Shown: in pieces, positions 30,029 through 39,182 of the stretch | Position numbering within the stretch: position 1 is the first letter of the stretch | Layout: each line of letters starts with the position of its first letter | The notes under the pieces: model-generated | Seen by the model: the letters and a program-made list of their open reading frames with translations, nothing else | Database searches by the model: none | What the model was told of the DNA's origin: nothing | From: Streptomyces sp. 1-11 | GTDB taxonomy: Bacteria > Actinomycetota > Actinomycetes > Streptomycetales > Streptomycetaceae | DNA: 64,000 nucleotides | Direction: 5' to 3' | NCBI RefSeq assembly: GCF_007176755.1 | Contig: NZ_BJTV01000001.1 | Span: forward strand, 62,001 to 126,000 | Translations under genes and position numbers: made by a program

Positions 30029-31310
30029 GCTTCGGCAAAGACTGGATGACATCCGGTTTGTGATCATGCGAGGCCGAGGAACGCGAGGGGTCGGCAGGCG
30101 TTGCGTGCGTTGCGGCGGAGGCCGGCGGCCATGCTCTTGACGCCGCCCAGCCGCATGGCGCCGATGGCGAGATTGCGCCAGGTCGCCATCGCCCGGGGTG
30201 CATTGCCTGTCCGCAGTTGGGAGGCGTCCTCGGCGAAGGTGGTGTCGCGGACGTGGTGCAGGGCCTCGGTCTTCCAGTGGTCCCGGACCAGCTGTGCGAG
30301 CCGGGCGGGGGCGACCTGCTCGGCGGTCAGGCTGGTCACCGCGTAGACGGTGGTGATGGTGGTCTTGCGGTCGGTGCGGTGGCGCTTGATCTGGACGGCC
30401 TGGCAGGCGCCGGGAAAGGGCAGCTTGTTCACGGTGGCGACCTTGATTCGACGGATCTCCGCGCGGCCGTGGCCGCTGCCGCGCGTGCTCCCCTGGAGCG
30501 GGATGCCCTTCCAGGGGAGGGACTTCAGATGCTTGCGCAGTTTCTTCTGATTGCCCTTGACGATCGCGATGTAGTGGGCCCGGCGGGCCAGAAGGTAGCC
30601 GGCGTGCTCGCGCTGGGTATGCAATGCGTCGCTGGTGACGACCGTCCCGCCAGGTCGGCGACGGTGTCCAGCAGCGGCTGGAAGCAGGTGGTCTCGCCGA
30701 CGTCGAGCTGGGCCAGGACCAGGCCGGTGTTGTGCTCCACCGCCGCAAGAAGGTGGATCTTCCGTCCCCTCGCCCTGGCCGCGCCGCGCAGGGACTTGCC
30801 GTCCACGGACAGTCCTCGCAACCCGGAGCCGACGGGGCAGCGGTCGGCGAGCCAGCCGCCCACCGCCCGGTCCAGGGCGTCGCCGTGGACGCACGCGAGC
30901 AGGCGGCGCACCGTCGTCTCGGCCGGCACCAGCCGCCTGGGCAGCACCGGATCGGGGCGCACACCGAGCCGTTCCAGCACCTGGGGCGGCGCGTCCGCGA
31001 CCCACTCGCCGACCGCCAGCAGCGAAGTCGCCCCCGCCAGCACCGCGCACGCGGCCAGGGCGAGGACAACGGCCAACGCGTGCCGCACACCGCGAGGGTC
31101 CCGTGGTTCCGGCACCGACGCCGGTCTGTTCGTGGAGCTGGTCAAGGGCAGGCGGAATCGGCGATGATGCGTCGGCAGGCACGGTCTTCCAGGCAGGTCA
31201 CGGGGCGTAGACAACTCCATGATCTTGGAAATCCGTGCCTGTCCTGCCTCCGGGACGCCCACCGGTCAACGAACCGTCACAAACCGGATCAGGGCTGACT
31301 ACGCCGAAGC
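30029..31310 (-). mobile_element. ISAs1-type insertion sequence
   Basis: Ends carry the inverted sequence ATCCGGTTTGTGA (30051-30063 and 31277-31289). About 22 bp further out, GCTTCGGC also matches at both ends and at the remnant at 29518, so the true termini are probably near 30029 and 31310 (about 1.28 kb). I find no obvious target-site duplication. One transposase gene fills it, frameshifted. Confidence 0.75.
30064..31220 (-). pseudogene. ISAs1-family transposase, frameshifted
   Basis: The N-terminal part reads up to [10 protein letters not shown] in one frame with the DDE-containing [18 protein letters not shown]; the rest ([19 protein letters not shown] to LAFLGLA) is in another frame. 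The shift is at about 30645-30652, in GCGGGACGGTCGTC, where one base seems to be missing. All domains are otherwise present, so the lesion is recent or is a sequencing error. DDE_Tnp_ISAS1 family. Confidence 0.85.
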
Positions 31311-31640
31311 TCTGCGGGCGCTTCTGTTCAAGCTTCATGACTCATTAACAGCCAGCTCAGCCCGTAGCCTACGAGCAGTGCCAATCGGCTGCCATGACAC
31401 TCGCCGCACAACCGCACAAACCCGTGTCCACCATCTGAGGCGAAGCCCCGTGCACGCTCCCGCCGTACACGACCAACCAAGTGAATTGCTCCAACTGTGG
31501 AATGATCGTGAAGAAGGATCAGGTCTCTTGACCTCCCGACCGACTTCGACGCCGTACTCGGCGGACGGATGACACACACTCTTCAGATGGTGAGCAGGAT
31601 GACGGCGTCCATCAGGCGCCCGCGAGAGGAGGAAATACAC
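31311..31640. other. Gene-free stretch after the IS
   Basis: 330 bp, lower in GC than the core. No frame has convincing codon bias or a ribosome site, apart from the purine-rich AGAGGAGGAAA that serves the next gene. Confidence 0.35.
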
Positions 31641-31778
31641 GTGGCCGATTCGGACAATTGGTGCGACGCCCTGTACTTCCCGTACGGCCGACGCAAATTG
31701 GGAGGGGTGCGCTGCCGCCTGGAGCCCGAGCACGGCGGAGATCATTGGTGCGAGGCCGAGGACGAAATGGACTCATAG
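31641..31778 (+). CDS. Small Cys-containing protein
   Basis: 45 residues from the GTG at 31641 (VADSDNWCDALYFPYGRRK), with AGAGGAGG about 9 bp upstream, the best ribosome site of the area. Cys in NWCDAL, VRCRLE and HWCEAE, with His in EHGGDHW, could bind a metal. It ends in an acidic tail EDEMDS. I do not recognise it. Confidence 0.6.
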   Translation: MADSDNWCDALYFPYGRRKLGGVRCRLEPEHGGDHWCEAEDEMDS

Positions 31779-31888
31779 CCCCGAGTCCACGCCGATCTAA
31801 GCTCCAACCCCACCAAGCCGGGCGGCCACGTCGAAGGCGCGTTGTCTGACTGAGGACGCCGCTGAATCCAACATACCGGGAGACAAAG

Positions 31889-32011
31889 ATGGACCGGGCA
31901 GAACTAAAAGCCAAAGTCGACGAGCTGATGCGCCAGTATCAGGACGGCGAGATTGACGGCGAGACCTACTATCAGGCAATGATGGAGTTGACTACCTCCG
32001 CACAGGAATGA
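31889..32011 (+). CDS. 40-residue helical protein
   Basis: ATG at 31889 preceded by CCGGGAGACAAAG. The product (MDRAELKAKVDELMRQYQDG then EIDGETYYQAMMELTTSAQE) has the shape of a SHOCT-like short helical domain: a charged helix, a DGEIDGE turn and a second helix. It is probably cotranscribed with the 45-residue gene 110 bp upstream. Confidence 0.5.
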   Translation: MDRAELKAKVDELMRQYQDGEIDGETYYQAMMELTTSAQE

Positions 32012-32682
32012 CGTCCCGGCCTCACTCAGCATGACGGGCCCCGCTAGCAGTTCCACACGGTTTGTGACATTTGCAGCCACGCAAGACTCAATAGTGCGAG
32101 GTCGTCACGCAAGGTGCAACCCATCGCGTCCGCCGTTGGGACTTGCTCTGGTCGACAGCCGACAACGTGACTGAGGTCGGCAGGGGTACAGCGAGGCACA
32201 CGCGCGCCTGCGCGGTCGGCTGACCCGCCATCGTGGCTGACTGTCATCGGCTGAGGCTCAGACGCTCCGGGACCCAGTTTCGCCATGGACGTTCGGGGCG
32301 AAGAGCCCGTGCCATTCGCGTGCCAGATCCTGCGGGGAACCACGGGGAACAGTGGAAACTGATCACAGGCACGGCCAGGGGTTCAACGCCGCTTCTCCGC
32401 AGATCAGTCCAGTGATCGCACCCAGAAGACCCAAGCTTCCCAAGCTGATGTCACCTATCGGCCTGCCGCTTCGTCCGGGCTGCGGCGCTGGGGCGCCGGT
32501 CCCGGCCGATCGGCAGGCCGAGGAACGCAGCGGAGAGCATCCGGGCAGCGAAGAGCCCCCTGCGCCAGTGCCAGGGCACGCTGTTGCGAGAGGCCACGTC
32601 GTCTGATTGCGGACTGTGCTCGGATAACGCCCAACCGGCGGCCGAGGAGCAGTTCAGGCAGCAGGCGCTTCCCGCTGGGTGG
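32012..32682. other. Accessory stretch without confident genes
   Basis: 671 bp. Open frames on the plus strand lack ribosome sites and consistent codon bias, and none resembles a family I know. It is likely decayed island DNA. Confidence 0.35.
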
Positions 32683-32973
32683 TCATGGGCGGTTCAGCCA
32701 TCGTGCCGCGTAGCTACCTTCGAATCCCGCCGTGATCAGCTGCGCCAGCAGTTCGGCCGCGTCAGGGCTAACGGTGTCGAGCTGCACCAACCCGTCACCG
32801 AAGACGTTCACGTCGGCCACCAGGCCGGGGAAGTCGGAGTCCAACCCAAGCAGCACCAGCTGATCGGCCAGAGTGCCGGCACTTCGCCGTGCCCGGTTCC
32901 AGCCGCGGGCGTAGGGCACGCCGGGCGACAAGTCTTCCGCGCGCTTGGCCACCACTCCTCGCCGGTCAGTCAT
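32683..32973 (-). CDS. Small protein of unknown function
   Basis: 96 residues from the ATG at 32973 (MTDRRGVVAKRAEDLSPG). Codon use is Streptomyces-like. The C-terminal half (VQLDTVSPDAAELLAQLITA) is a strand plus helix. Two in-frame ATGs at 33000 and 33018 are alternatives. No recognisable domain. Confidence 0.5.
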   Translation of the reverse strand: MTDRRGVVAKRAEDLSPGVPYARGWNRARRSAGTLADQLVLLGLDSDFPGLVADVNVFGDGLVQLDTVSPDAAELLAQLITAGFEGSYAARWLNRP

Positions 32974-33556
32974 GACGTCAGGTCCTTCCCTTGTGCTCAT
33001 TGGCGTTGGTCGGCGCATGCCCGAGGCCGCCACGGTCCACCCCGAAGCCGCTTGCTAGCTGCCGGCAAGGCGCCACCGTCACAGTCAGTTGGTCAGGCAG
33101 GGGTGCCGCACGTCGCACACTCGCTTCCCGGCGACATGAATTCCTCAGGAGAGAGCACTTCAGCGCTGGGCAGCCCTCCATGCCGGCGGATGACCGAGCT
33201 TCGAGCATCCCGCCCTTCTGGCCCTGGTCCAGCAGGGCTTTAGGTTTTCGGCCTTGATGTGCTCGCGCAGGATGCGGGTCAACGCCAGGGCCTCTGGGCA
33301 GCACGCATGTTGCCCAGAGGCCGTACCTTCAGTCCGCGCTCTCCGTAGATCTCGCCGTCGTACGTCCAGCTCCTCCTGATTCTTTCCCGACCTCCGACCG
33401 AGCCGCATGGAACGACAGTTGGGAACTCTTAAGCCGCGCGCGTACCGCCCACCTTCAACCCGACGGCCCGCAGTGATTCATCAATCTCAACGGGTTCCTC
33501 CCATGCGGCTATGGCCAGGGTCTTGTCCTCCACCACCTCTCGAGATCACCTGGTGA
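32974..33556. other. Decayed stretch upstream of the helicase gene
   Basis: 583 bp. On the minus strand between 33093 and 33290, three successive frames read plausibly (LTRILREHIKAENLK, then ALLDQGQKGGMLEARS, then SVIRRHGGLPSAEVLSPEEF ending ECATCGTPA), as if one gene had acquired two frameshifts. The last 14 codons (ATG 33137 to 33093) have their own GAGGA ribosome site. An inverted repeat lies at 33291-33320. Confidence 0.35.
33291..33320. repeat. Perfect 10-bp inverted repeat
   Basis: CCTCTGGGCA, a 10-nt spacer, then TGCCCAGAGG. It sits beyond the 3' end of the operon that finishes with the helicase gene at 33557 and could be a terminator or a protein-binding site. Confidence 0.5.
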
Positions 33557-35905
33557 TCAAGGTGCGATAAGTTCAGTCGGCGTTTTGGCCAGGAACGGAC
33601 TGGGAGTGCCGTGCCACGTGATCGTGAGGGCATCCCGGGCCCGGGTGGCGGCGACGAAGAGCATAGAGCGGGCCTTGCGCAGCTCCCGGCGGTAGCGCGC
33701 GGGGTCTTCGGTGCGGTACCGGTCGATGGCCTCCATCCTTGGCACAAGCCGGTCGTTGGCGCCGACGATGACGAGGCGCTGGTATTCCAGTCCCTTGAAG
33801 CGGGGCATGGTGCCGACGTGGATGGCGCCGTCGCCGCGGGGGCCGTCGGAGGTCAGCTGGGCGTAGCCGAGGCCGGCTTTGGTGGCGAGGTGGTAGATGA
33901 CCTGGCTGACCTTGTCGCGGTCGGGGACTGCTACCCCGATGAGACCGCGCGTGCCGCGCTCGGTGGCGTCGTCGTGGGCGGCGAGTTCGTCGCACCAGGT
34001 GCGCAATGTGGCGGCGAGGCCGTCGAGTTCGTCCTCCCAGGTGGTGTAGCCGTGTAGCTCGGGGACGGGGCCGTGGAGTACGGAGCGGTAGCCGGTGAGG
34101 GTGTCGGTTCCCTCGTCGAGGTCGTCGTAGGTCTCGCCGGACATCACCGACAGGGCCTGGGCGAGGATTTCCTTGGTGGTGCGGTAGCTCAGGGAAAGGC
34201 GCGCGGAGCGACCTCGGACGTTGATACCGAGGGAGCCGAGGGAGACGTGATTGTCGTAGACGCGCTGGTGGGTGTCGCCGGCGATGAACATATCGTTGTC
34301 GCCAGGGGCGACCATCGCCCGAAGCATTTTCCAGTGCGCGGCGCGCAGATCTTGTGCTTCGTCCACGACGACGTGCCGGTAGCGGTGTTTGAGGTCGAGC
34401 GGTGATGCCTCGGCGTCGCGGTGGATCAAGTCGCGGCCACCGACCTGGTCCTTGTACGCCTGGCGAGCTTGGATGCGGGCGGCGCGTTCCACCTCGTAGC
34501 GGGCGGCGCGTTCAGCGGCTTGGCCCCAGGTCTCGACACCCTTGTTGTCGAGACTGGCCGTGAAGCGGTCGAGGACGTTCCAGATGGCGGCACGTTCGGG
34601 ACGCGTGAGTGGGTGCCCGCGCCCGGCTCGGCGGGTTTGGAAGTAGGCGGCCCTGGTGGTCACGGACTGACCGAGGACGACCTGTTCCCACTCCTCGAGG
34701 AGGAACTCCGGCTCCCACGAACGCTGCTGACCAAGCTCGTTCAGGACCGCGCGTAGTTCGTTCAGGGCCGTGCGGTCGTCGATGCGGCGCTTGCTGCGGC
34801 CACTGAGCGCGTTTTCGGTGATGACCTTGTAGGCGAGTTCATCGATGTGGGTGATGTCGACGCGGGCCAGGAGAGCGGGATCGCCGACGAGGTCGCTGAG
34901 GCGGGCGCGCAGGTCGGCGGCGAGGTTCTTGGTGAAAGTGGTCAGCAGGATCGGCTTGTCCCGACCAGGCTTGAGCTGCTGCAGAAGGTGGTGGATGCGG
35001 TGCAAGGCCACGATGGTCTTGCCCGTACCGGGACCGCCGGAGACCCGGGCAGGGCCGTTGTAGTCGCGGTTCACCAGGCGCGCCTGGGTGGGGTGCAGGA
35101 AGACCTTCCAGGCCTGGAAGTCCCCTGCTTCCAGCACGTTCTTCAGGGCGTCGTCGACGGTCGTGACGGTGGTGCGAGCCAAGGCGGCGCCGAAGTCGGC
35201 GAGGTCGATGTGCTCCGGTGACGCGACTGCGTCAGTGATCTCGGCGCGTACCTCGTCGGGGCTCATCCCCGCGGCCAGGCCATAGAGGATGTCCTGGGAA
35301 AGCAGCGGTGCTCCGGCTACCAGGCGATCGAGGTCGGCGGCGTCGGTGAGGGTGAGCGCGACGTCGATAAGGGATTCGGCAACGCCGAGTTCCCTAAGCA
35401 GCTGGGGGGAATGGGCGGCCAGCAATGGAGGCGTTGCGGCAGCCGATTCGCCGTCCTCGGGGACAGCCGGTCCAGGCAGTGCGGGGGGTTCGGTTTCTTC
35501 TGTACCGGCGGTGTCCGGTTCAGCGGCAACGAGCTGGATGCCGGCGCGGCGCAGGGCGCTTTCCCCGACGACCGACAGGTCGACGAACTCGATCTCTCCG
35601 GAAACCCGGTTGATGGCGATGGAGAGCTGTTCGTAGACGTCCCGGCGGTGCCGAACCGCGATGATCAGCCAGTTCTCGTCGCCGTTCTCGTCGGCCCCTG
35701 TGCGAGTGAGCAGGGCACGGTAGGAGTCGTCGATGCGTGCGGAGAAGATGTGCGAGTCGCCCTTGAGGGCCTTGAGTTGCAGGCCGTTGCCGTGCGGGTT
35801 CTCCCGGAAGCGGTGGGAGAAGTCGTAGAACTTGGCCTTTACCGAGCGGTCGAGTTTGTAGAGCTCGTGTTCGGCCTTCTGGTACAGGCTGAGGCGGACG
35901 GTCAT
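33557..35905 (-). CDS. RelE-fold domain fused to UvrD/Rep-type DNA helicase
   Basis: 782 residues. Residues 1-95 look like a RelE/ParE toxin-fold domain (LYQKAEHELYKLDRSVKAKF, FSARIDDSYRALLTRTG). A linker is followed by an SF1A helicase: Walker A GGPGTGKTIVALHR at about 290-303, Walker B VVVDEAQDLRAAHWKML, AGDTHQRVYDNH, the motif IV-like LSLSYRTTKEI and the C-terminal VAATRARDALTITWHG motif. There is no separate nuclease domain. It is the last gene of the nine-gene operon, 45 bp after its upstream neighbour. The toxin-like domain may sense or bind nucleic acid; that is inference. Confidence 0.85.
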   Translation of the reverse strand: MTVRLSLYQKAEHELYKLDRSVKAKFYDFSHRFRENPHGNGLQLKALKGDSHIFSARIDDSYRALLTRTGADENGDENWLIIAVRHRRDVYEQLSIAINRVSGEIEFVDLSVVGESALRRAGIQLVAAEPDTAGTEETEPPALPGPAVPEDGESAAATPPLLAAHSPQLLRELGVAESLIDVALTLTDAADLDRLVAGAPLLSQDILYGLAAGMSPDEVRAEITDAVASPEHIDLADFGAALARTTVTTVDDALKNVLEAGDFQAWKVFLHPTQARLVNRDYNGPARVSGGPGTGKTIVALHRIHHLLQQLKPGRDKPILLTTFTKNLAADLRARLSDLVGDPALLARVDITHIDELAYKVITENALSGRSKRRIDDRTALNELRAVLNELGQQRSWEPEFLLEEWEQVVLGQSVTTRAAYFQTRRAGRGHPLTRPERAAIWNVLDRFTASLDNKGVETWGQAAERAARYEVERAARIQARQAYKDQVGGRDLIHRDAEASPLDLKHRYRHVVVDEAQDLRAAHWKMLRAMVAPGDNDMFIAGDTHQRVYDNHVSLGSLGINVRGRSARLSLSYRTTKEILAQALSVMSGETYDDLDEGTDTLTGYRSVLHGPVPELHGYTTWEDELDGLAATLRTWCDELAAHDDATERGTRGLIGVAVPDRDKVSQVIYHLATKAGLGYAQLTSDGPRGDGAIHVGTMPRFKGLEYQRLVIVGANDRLVPRMEAIDRYRTEDPARYRRELRKARSMLFVAATRARDALTITWHGTPSPFLAKTPTELIAP

Positions 35906-35950
35906 CTGAGGGCGTCTTCCGGATGGTGGAGGGATCTACCTGGGACTGTT

Positions 35951-38581
35951 TCAGCTGCCAGCGGGTGCGTCGGGGAGCAAGGCCAGTAGTTCGTCGAGGC
36001 GGGTGAGCCAGTCGGTGGCACTGCGGATGGTCCAGCCAGCTGCTTGATAGGCGCTGTCGCGGCGCTCGGTATCCGGGCTCGGGCCCCCGTGCGCCGCGCA
36101 GGAGACGATGGCGACCTTGGTGCTGTCCTGGTCCCACGCGAAGTCGGCTTGCCATCCGCCATCGCCGAGTTCGTAGCCGAAGACGGGTGCTGTCTTGCCC
36201 TGGGCGGCGACTGCGCGGGCGACGTCGATCAGGTCGGCTTCGCTGTCTCGGTCGAGCAGAGGGATGATCTCTTCGTCCCAGGCAGGGTCCCGCAGCGTCA
36301 CAGGCTGGCGGGCTCCAGCTGCGGGATCGCCAGCGAGCTGCGCATCGGGCGAGTCGGCGGGCTCAAGGGTTGGGGCGCCGGCGGGTTTCGGGACGGGCGT
36401 GACGGACTGATCGGACGCTGTCACAGGGTCGGCGCCGTCGAGAGCGCTGGGGTATTGCGGGCTGAGTAGCTCGAGAATGTCCTTATCGCCCCGTGTACGC
36501 AGATGGGTGAGGACGTCGTCCATCGTCGTGGCGTCGTTGAGACCGATACGCCGGCCCAGGACGGGCGGCATGTCCTTCTCAAGGATCTGGCCGGACAAGG
36601 CCATCAGCCGCAAGGCCCGCTGGGTATCTGTGAGATCGTGTTCGTCCTTCTCCGCCAGGCGCAGTGCTTTGAGGTGGCCGTCCTTGGCCGCCAGGAACAC
36701 ATGGTCCCCCTCCCCTGCCTTGATGTGTTCGAGCAGGGTGCGCAGGGAGCCGCAGGCAGGCTGGTTACGCCATACGAGGTGGGCGGTGCCGACTTCGTGG
36801 GACAGTTCCAGTCGACCGCCAGGGACGAGGCCGAGGTGAGCGGCGAACCCGGCGGGGACGGTGAAGCCGGAGCCGCGCAGGTGTTCACCGTTGACGTCGA
36901 GGCGGTACCACCAGGTGCCTTGGCCGGTCTGGAAGCAGCGCCGAGTCTGCGCCACGTCACGGCGTGGCTGGTAGTCAGTGAGTGCCGGATCGTCGGGGGC
37001 TGCCAGACGGACCCAGCCTCGCTGGAAGCGGTCGTATTCCGGGGCAGCGAGGTAGGCACGAACCGACTTCTCTGACACGTCGAACTGTGAGCAGAGCGAG
37101 GTGACGATCTCCTCGGTCTGGGCCTCGCCACCGCAGCTTTCGAGTTCGCGGTTGATCATTTCCCGGATGCCGAGGTAGGGGGTGCCACCCCATCGGCGCA
37201 GGCCATACAGGTCGCGGTCGCGTCGCAGGAAGCGGTCGTCGGTTTGGATCTGATTGCGCAGGCTGGCAAGAGCCGTGTTGTCGTCCAGGCGGCTGAGGAG
37301 GTCTTCCATCGACAGGGGATGCCCCACCAGTGCCAGGACGGCTTCGGCCCGGTCACTGATTGAGCGGCCCCAGGGCAGCACGTGCCCGTCGATGAGGCGG
37401 AAGCCCTTGATCTCTTGCAGCCAGGCGTCAGCGTCGGTGTCGCGGATGCCTTGCTGGACCAGCAGCTCCACGACGTCGGACCAGGGGGGCACGGAGGTGG
37501 CGCAGCGTGCTGCGAGCTCGCTGCGTGTCCGTTCGAGGCGCTGGTCGAGATCGCCTTGCACCAGCCAACCACTCGTCCAGGTGCGGTCAGGCAGTAGTGA
37601 GGCGATGACCTGCCACAGCGGGAGGCCAAGAGCGACAACGGGCTGTGCGTGCGCGGGGTGCAGGGCGCGAAGGCTCTCTTCGGTGGCCACCGGGCCAAGG
37701 TGGTCTTGGACGGCGAGGAGGTGGCTGAGGAAGGGCTGGCCAGCGTCGGAATGCAGCCACTGCTGGAGATTCTTCTCCAGCTCGACCTGTATCTGCCGTG
37801 CTCGTTCCCGGCTGACTCCGAATTGCTCGCCCAGGCTTTCCAGCGAGGTACGGATCTGGCCGAAAGTGCGACCTGCTGCGATGGCGAGCTGTCGTTCGCC
37901 CCAGGTGCTGATAAGAGGAGCGAGTGCGTCGAGCGGTTGTGCTGCCAGGGCGGGCACCGCGGTGCCAACAGAGGCGGCGGGTGTCTCGGGCGTCGCAACG
38001 GCCAGCCGAGTTGAAGGACGGGTGATGGGGGTGTTGCTGTCATGCCCGGGGTGCTTGGCCCATGCGCACAGAGTCTCTGCAGCAGTGCGGATGGCGGGAG
38101 GCACATCGGCGGAGAGCAGGCGCTCCAGCCAGGCTGCGACGGCGGTGACGTCCCGGTCGGGCTCGGCCGCGGTGACCGATGCGGCGGTAACGAGTTTCGT
38201 CAGGTCGCGTCCGCCAGTGAGGAAGGGACGCAGCAAAGGCAGGACGAGCTGCGGGAGGGTCTCCTCGCTGGCGACCTGGGCGATGCTGGTGGTCAGGTCC
38301 GTCTGCTGGCCTTCTGGACAAAAGCACAGCTGAGGCAGGGCCGTGGCGAGCGTCAGGTGCGGCCAGTGGGCTGAGACCGCGTGTGCGGCTCGTTGGGCGA
38401 CCTCTGATGCGCTGATGGTGGCAATGGCGTCGCGCAGCGGCGTGTCGTTCCACCAGTTGCCGGGCAGTCGGGCGTCGCTCAGCACGAGCCCCAGCTGGTG
38501 CGGGTCACCGAAGCGGAGAGCTGGCAGCAGGTCGGCGAGGACGTGGTGCCATGGCGGCTTGGGTTCGATCAGGCCAGTCAC
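35951..38581 (-). CDS. Large protein with sigma-region-4-like and winged-helix segments and a nuclease-like C-terminus
   Basis: About 876 residues from GTG 38581; the frame stays open to 38809 and the start is uncertain (GTG 38632 possible). Mid-protein LGEQFGVSRERARQIQVELE is a sigma-70 region-4-type helix-turn-helix. It is followed by a segment (HPLSMEDLLSRLDDNTALAS ... DDRFLRRDRDLYGLRRWG) that recurs in the operon gene at 43591. The last 110 residues (YELGDGGWQADFAWDQDST, then SAYQAAGWTIRSATDW) resemble the PD-(D/E)xK-like C-terminal module seen in several defence helicases. I infer DNA binding, possibly cleavage; the family is not one I can name. Confidence 0.65.
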   Translation of the reverse strand: MTGLIEPKPPWHHVLADLLPALRFGDPHQLGLVLSDARLPGNWWNDTPLRDAIATISASEVAQRAAHAVSAHWPHLTLATALPQLCFCPEGQQTDLTTSIAQVASEETLPQLVLPLLRPFLTGGRDLTKLVTAASVTAAEPDRDVTAVAAWLERLLSADVPPAIRTAAETLCAWAKHPGHDSNTPITRPSTRLAVATPETPAASVGTAVPALAAQPLDALAPLISTWGERQLAIAAGRTFGQIRTSLESLGEQFGVSRERARQIQVELEKNLQQWLHSDAGQPFLSHLLAVQDHLGPVATEESLRALHPAHAQPVVALGLPLWQVIASLLPDRTWTSGWLVQGDLDQRLERTRSELAARCATSVPPWSDVVELLVQQGIRDTDADAWLQEIKGFRLIDGHVLPWGRSISDRAEAVLALVGHPLSMEDLLSRLDDNTALASLRNQIQTDDRFLRRDRDLYGLRRWGGTPYLGIREMINRELESCGGEAQTEEIVTSLCSQFDVSEKSVRAYLAAPEYDRFQRGWVRLAAPDDPALTDYQPRRDVAQTRRCFQTGQGTWWYRLDVNGEHLRGSGFTVPAGFAAHLGLVPGGRLELSHEVGTAHLVWRNQPACGSLRTLLEHIKAGEGDHVFLAAKDGHLKALRLAEKDEHDLTDTQRALRLMALSGQILEKDMPPVLGRRIGLNDATTMDDVLTHLRTRGDKDILELLSPQYPSALDGADPVTASDQSVTPVPKPAGAPTLEPADSPDAQLAGDPAAGARQPVTLRDPAWDEEIIPLLDRDSEADLIDVARAVAAQGKTAPVFGYELGDGGWQADFAWDQDSTKVAIVSCAAHGGPSPDTERRDSAYQAAGWTIRSATDWLTRLDELLALLPDAPAGS

Positions 38582-38714
38582 GTGAGGTTCCGCATCTCGT
38601 ACGTTCGATGGTGTGGGCGCCGTGGAGGCCACCTGCTGCGGCGCGCTGCCTCGCACCCGTTGGTGGCGCGGTGCGAGGCTTTGCAGCTTTGTCAGGCCTG
38701 GAGGATGGGTCGTG

Positions 38715-39182
38715 CTACCACTCCAAGGCGTCCAGCATGTCCTTGACGGCGGGGTCTTCGGTGGTGTCTGCGGTCGGGGTGAGCGCATCGAGCACGAGCG
38801 AGCTGACAATGGCGACGAGGTCCCGACTGCCTCGGGTGTTGATTTCTGCCTGGAGGCAGTGCAGGCCGCCGTTGGCGTACTCCTCGAAAATCCTCAGCCG
38901 CTCGACGAGCCGGTCGTCAGCGAGGATCTTTGCGTCTTCGGGCACTTCGGCTGCTGCGATCAGATCGATGAGCACATCGCCGTATTCACGGTTTTCCACC
39001 AGCGCATAGCGGATCCCCTCCCCAGACTTCTCGAAAGGCACGCGGCGTTCCTTTCGACGGCCCAAGGAGGCGGCAAACAGCAGTGCCTCGTAGTTGGCGC
39101 GGAAGGGGCCGTCCTTGCCGGTGAGGAGGGACAACAGCTGTTCGTGTTCGGCCGGGCGGCGAAAGCGGACCTCGACGGCCAT
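38715..39182 (-). CDS. Dnd-system-associated protein 4-like
   Basis: 155 residues. MAVEVRFRRPAEHEQLLSLL opens a helical protein with LLFAASLGRRKERRVPFEKS and YALVENREYGDVLIDLIAAA, the pattern I remember for the family named dnd system-associated protein 4. Its role is unknown. Its ATG overlaps the stop of the SMC-like gene by one base (TGATG). The assignment is from memory and should be read as probable. Confidence 0.6.
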   Translation of the reverse strand: MAVEVRFRRPAEHEQLLSLLTGKDGPFRANYEALLFAASLGRRKERRVPFEKSGEGIRYALVENREYGDVLIDLIAAAEVPEDAKILADDRLVERLRIFEEYANGGLHCLQAEINTRGSRDLVAIVSSLVLDALTPTADTTEDPAVKDMLDALEW

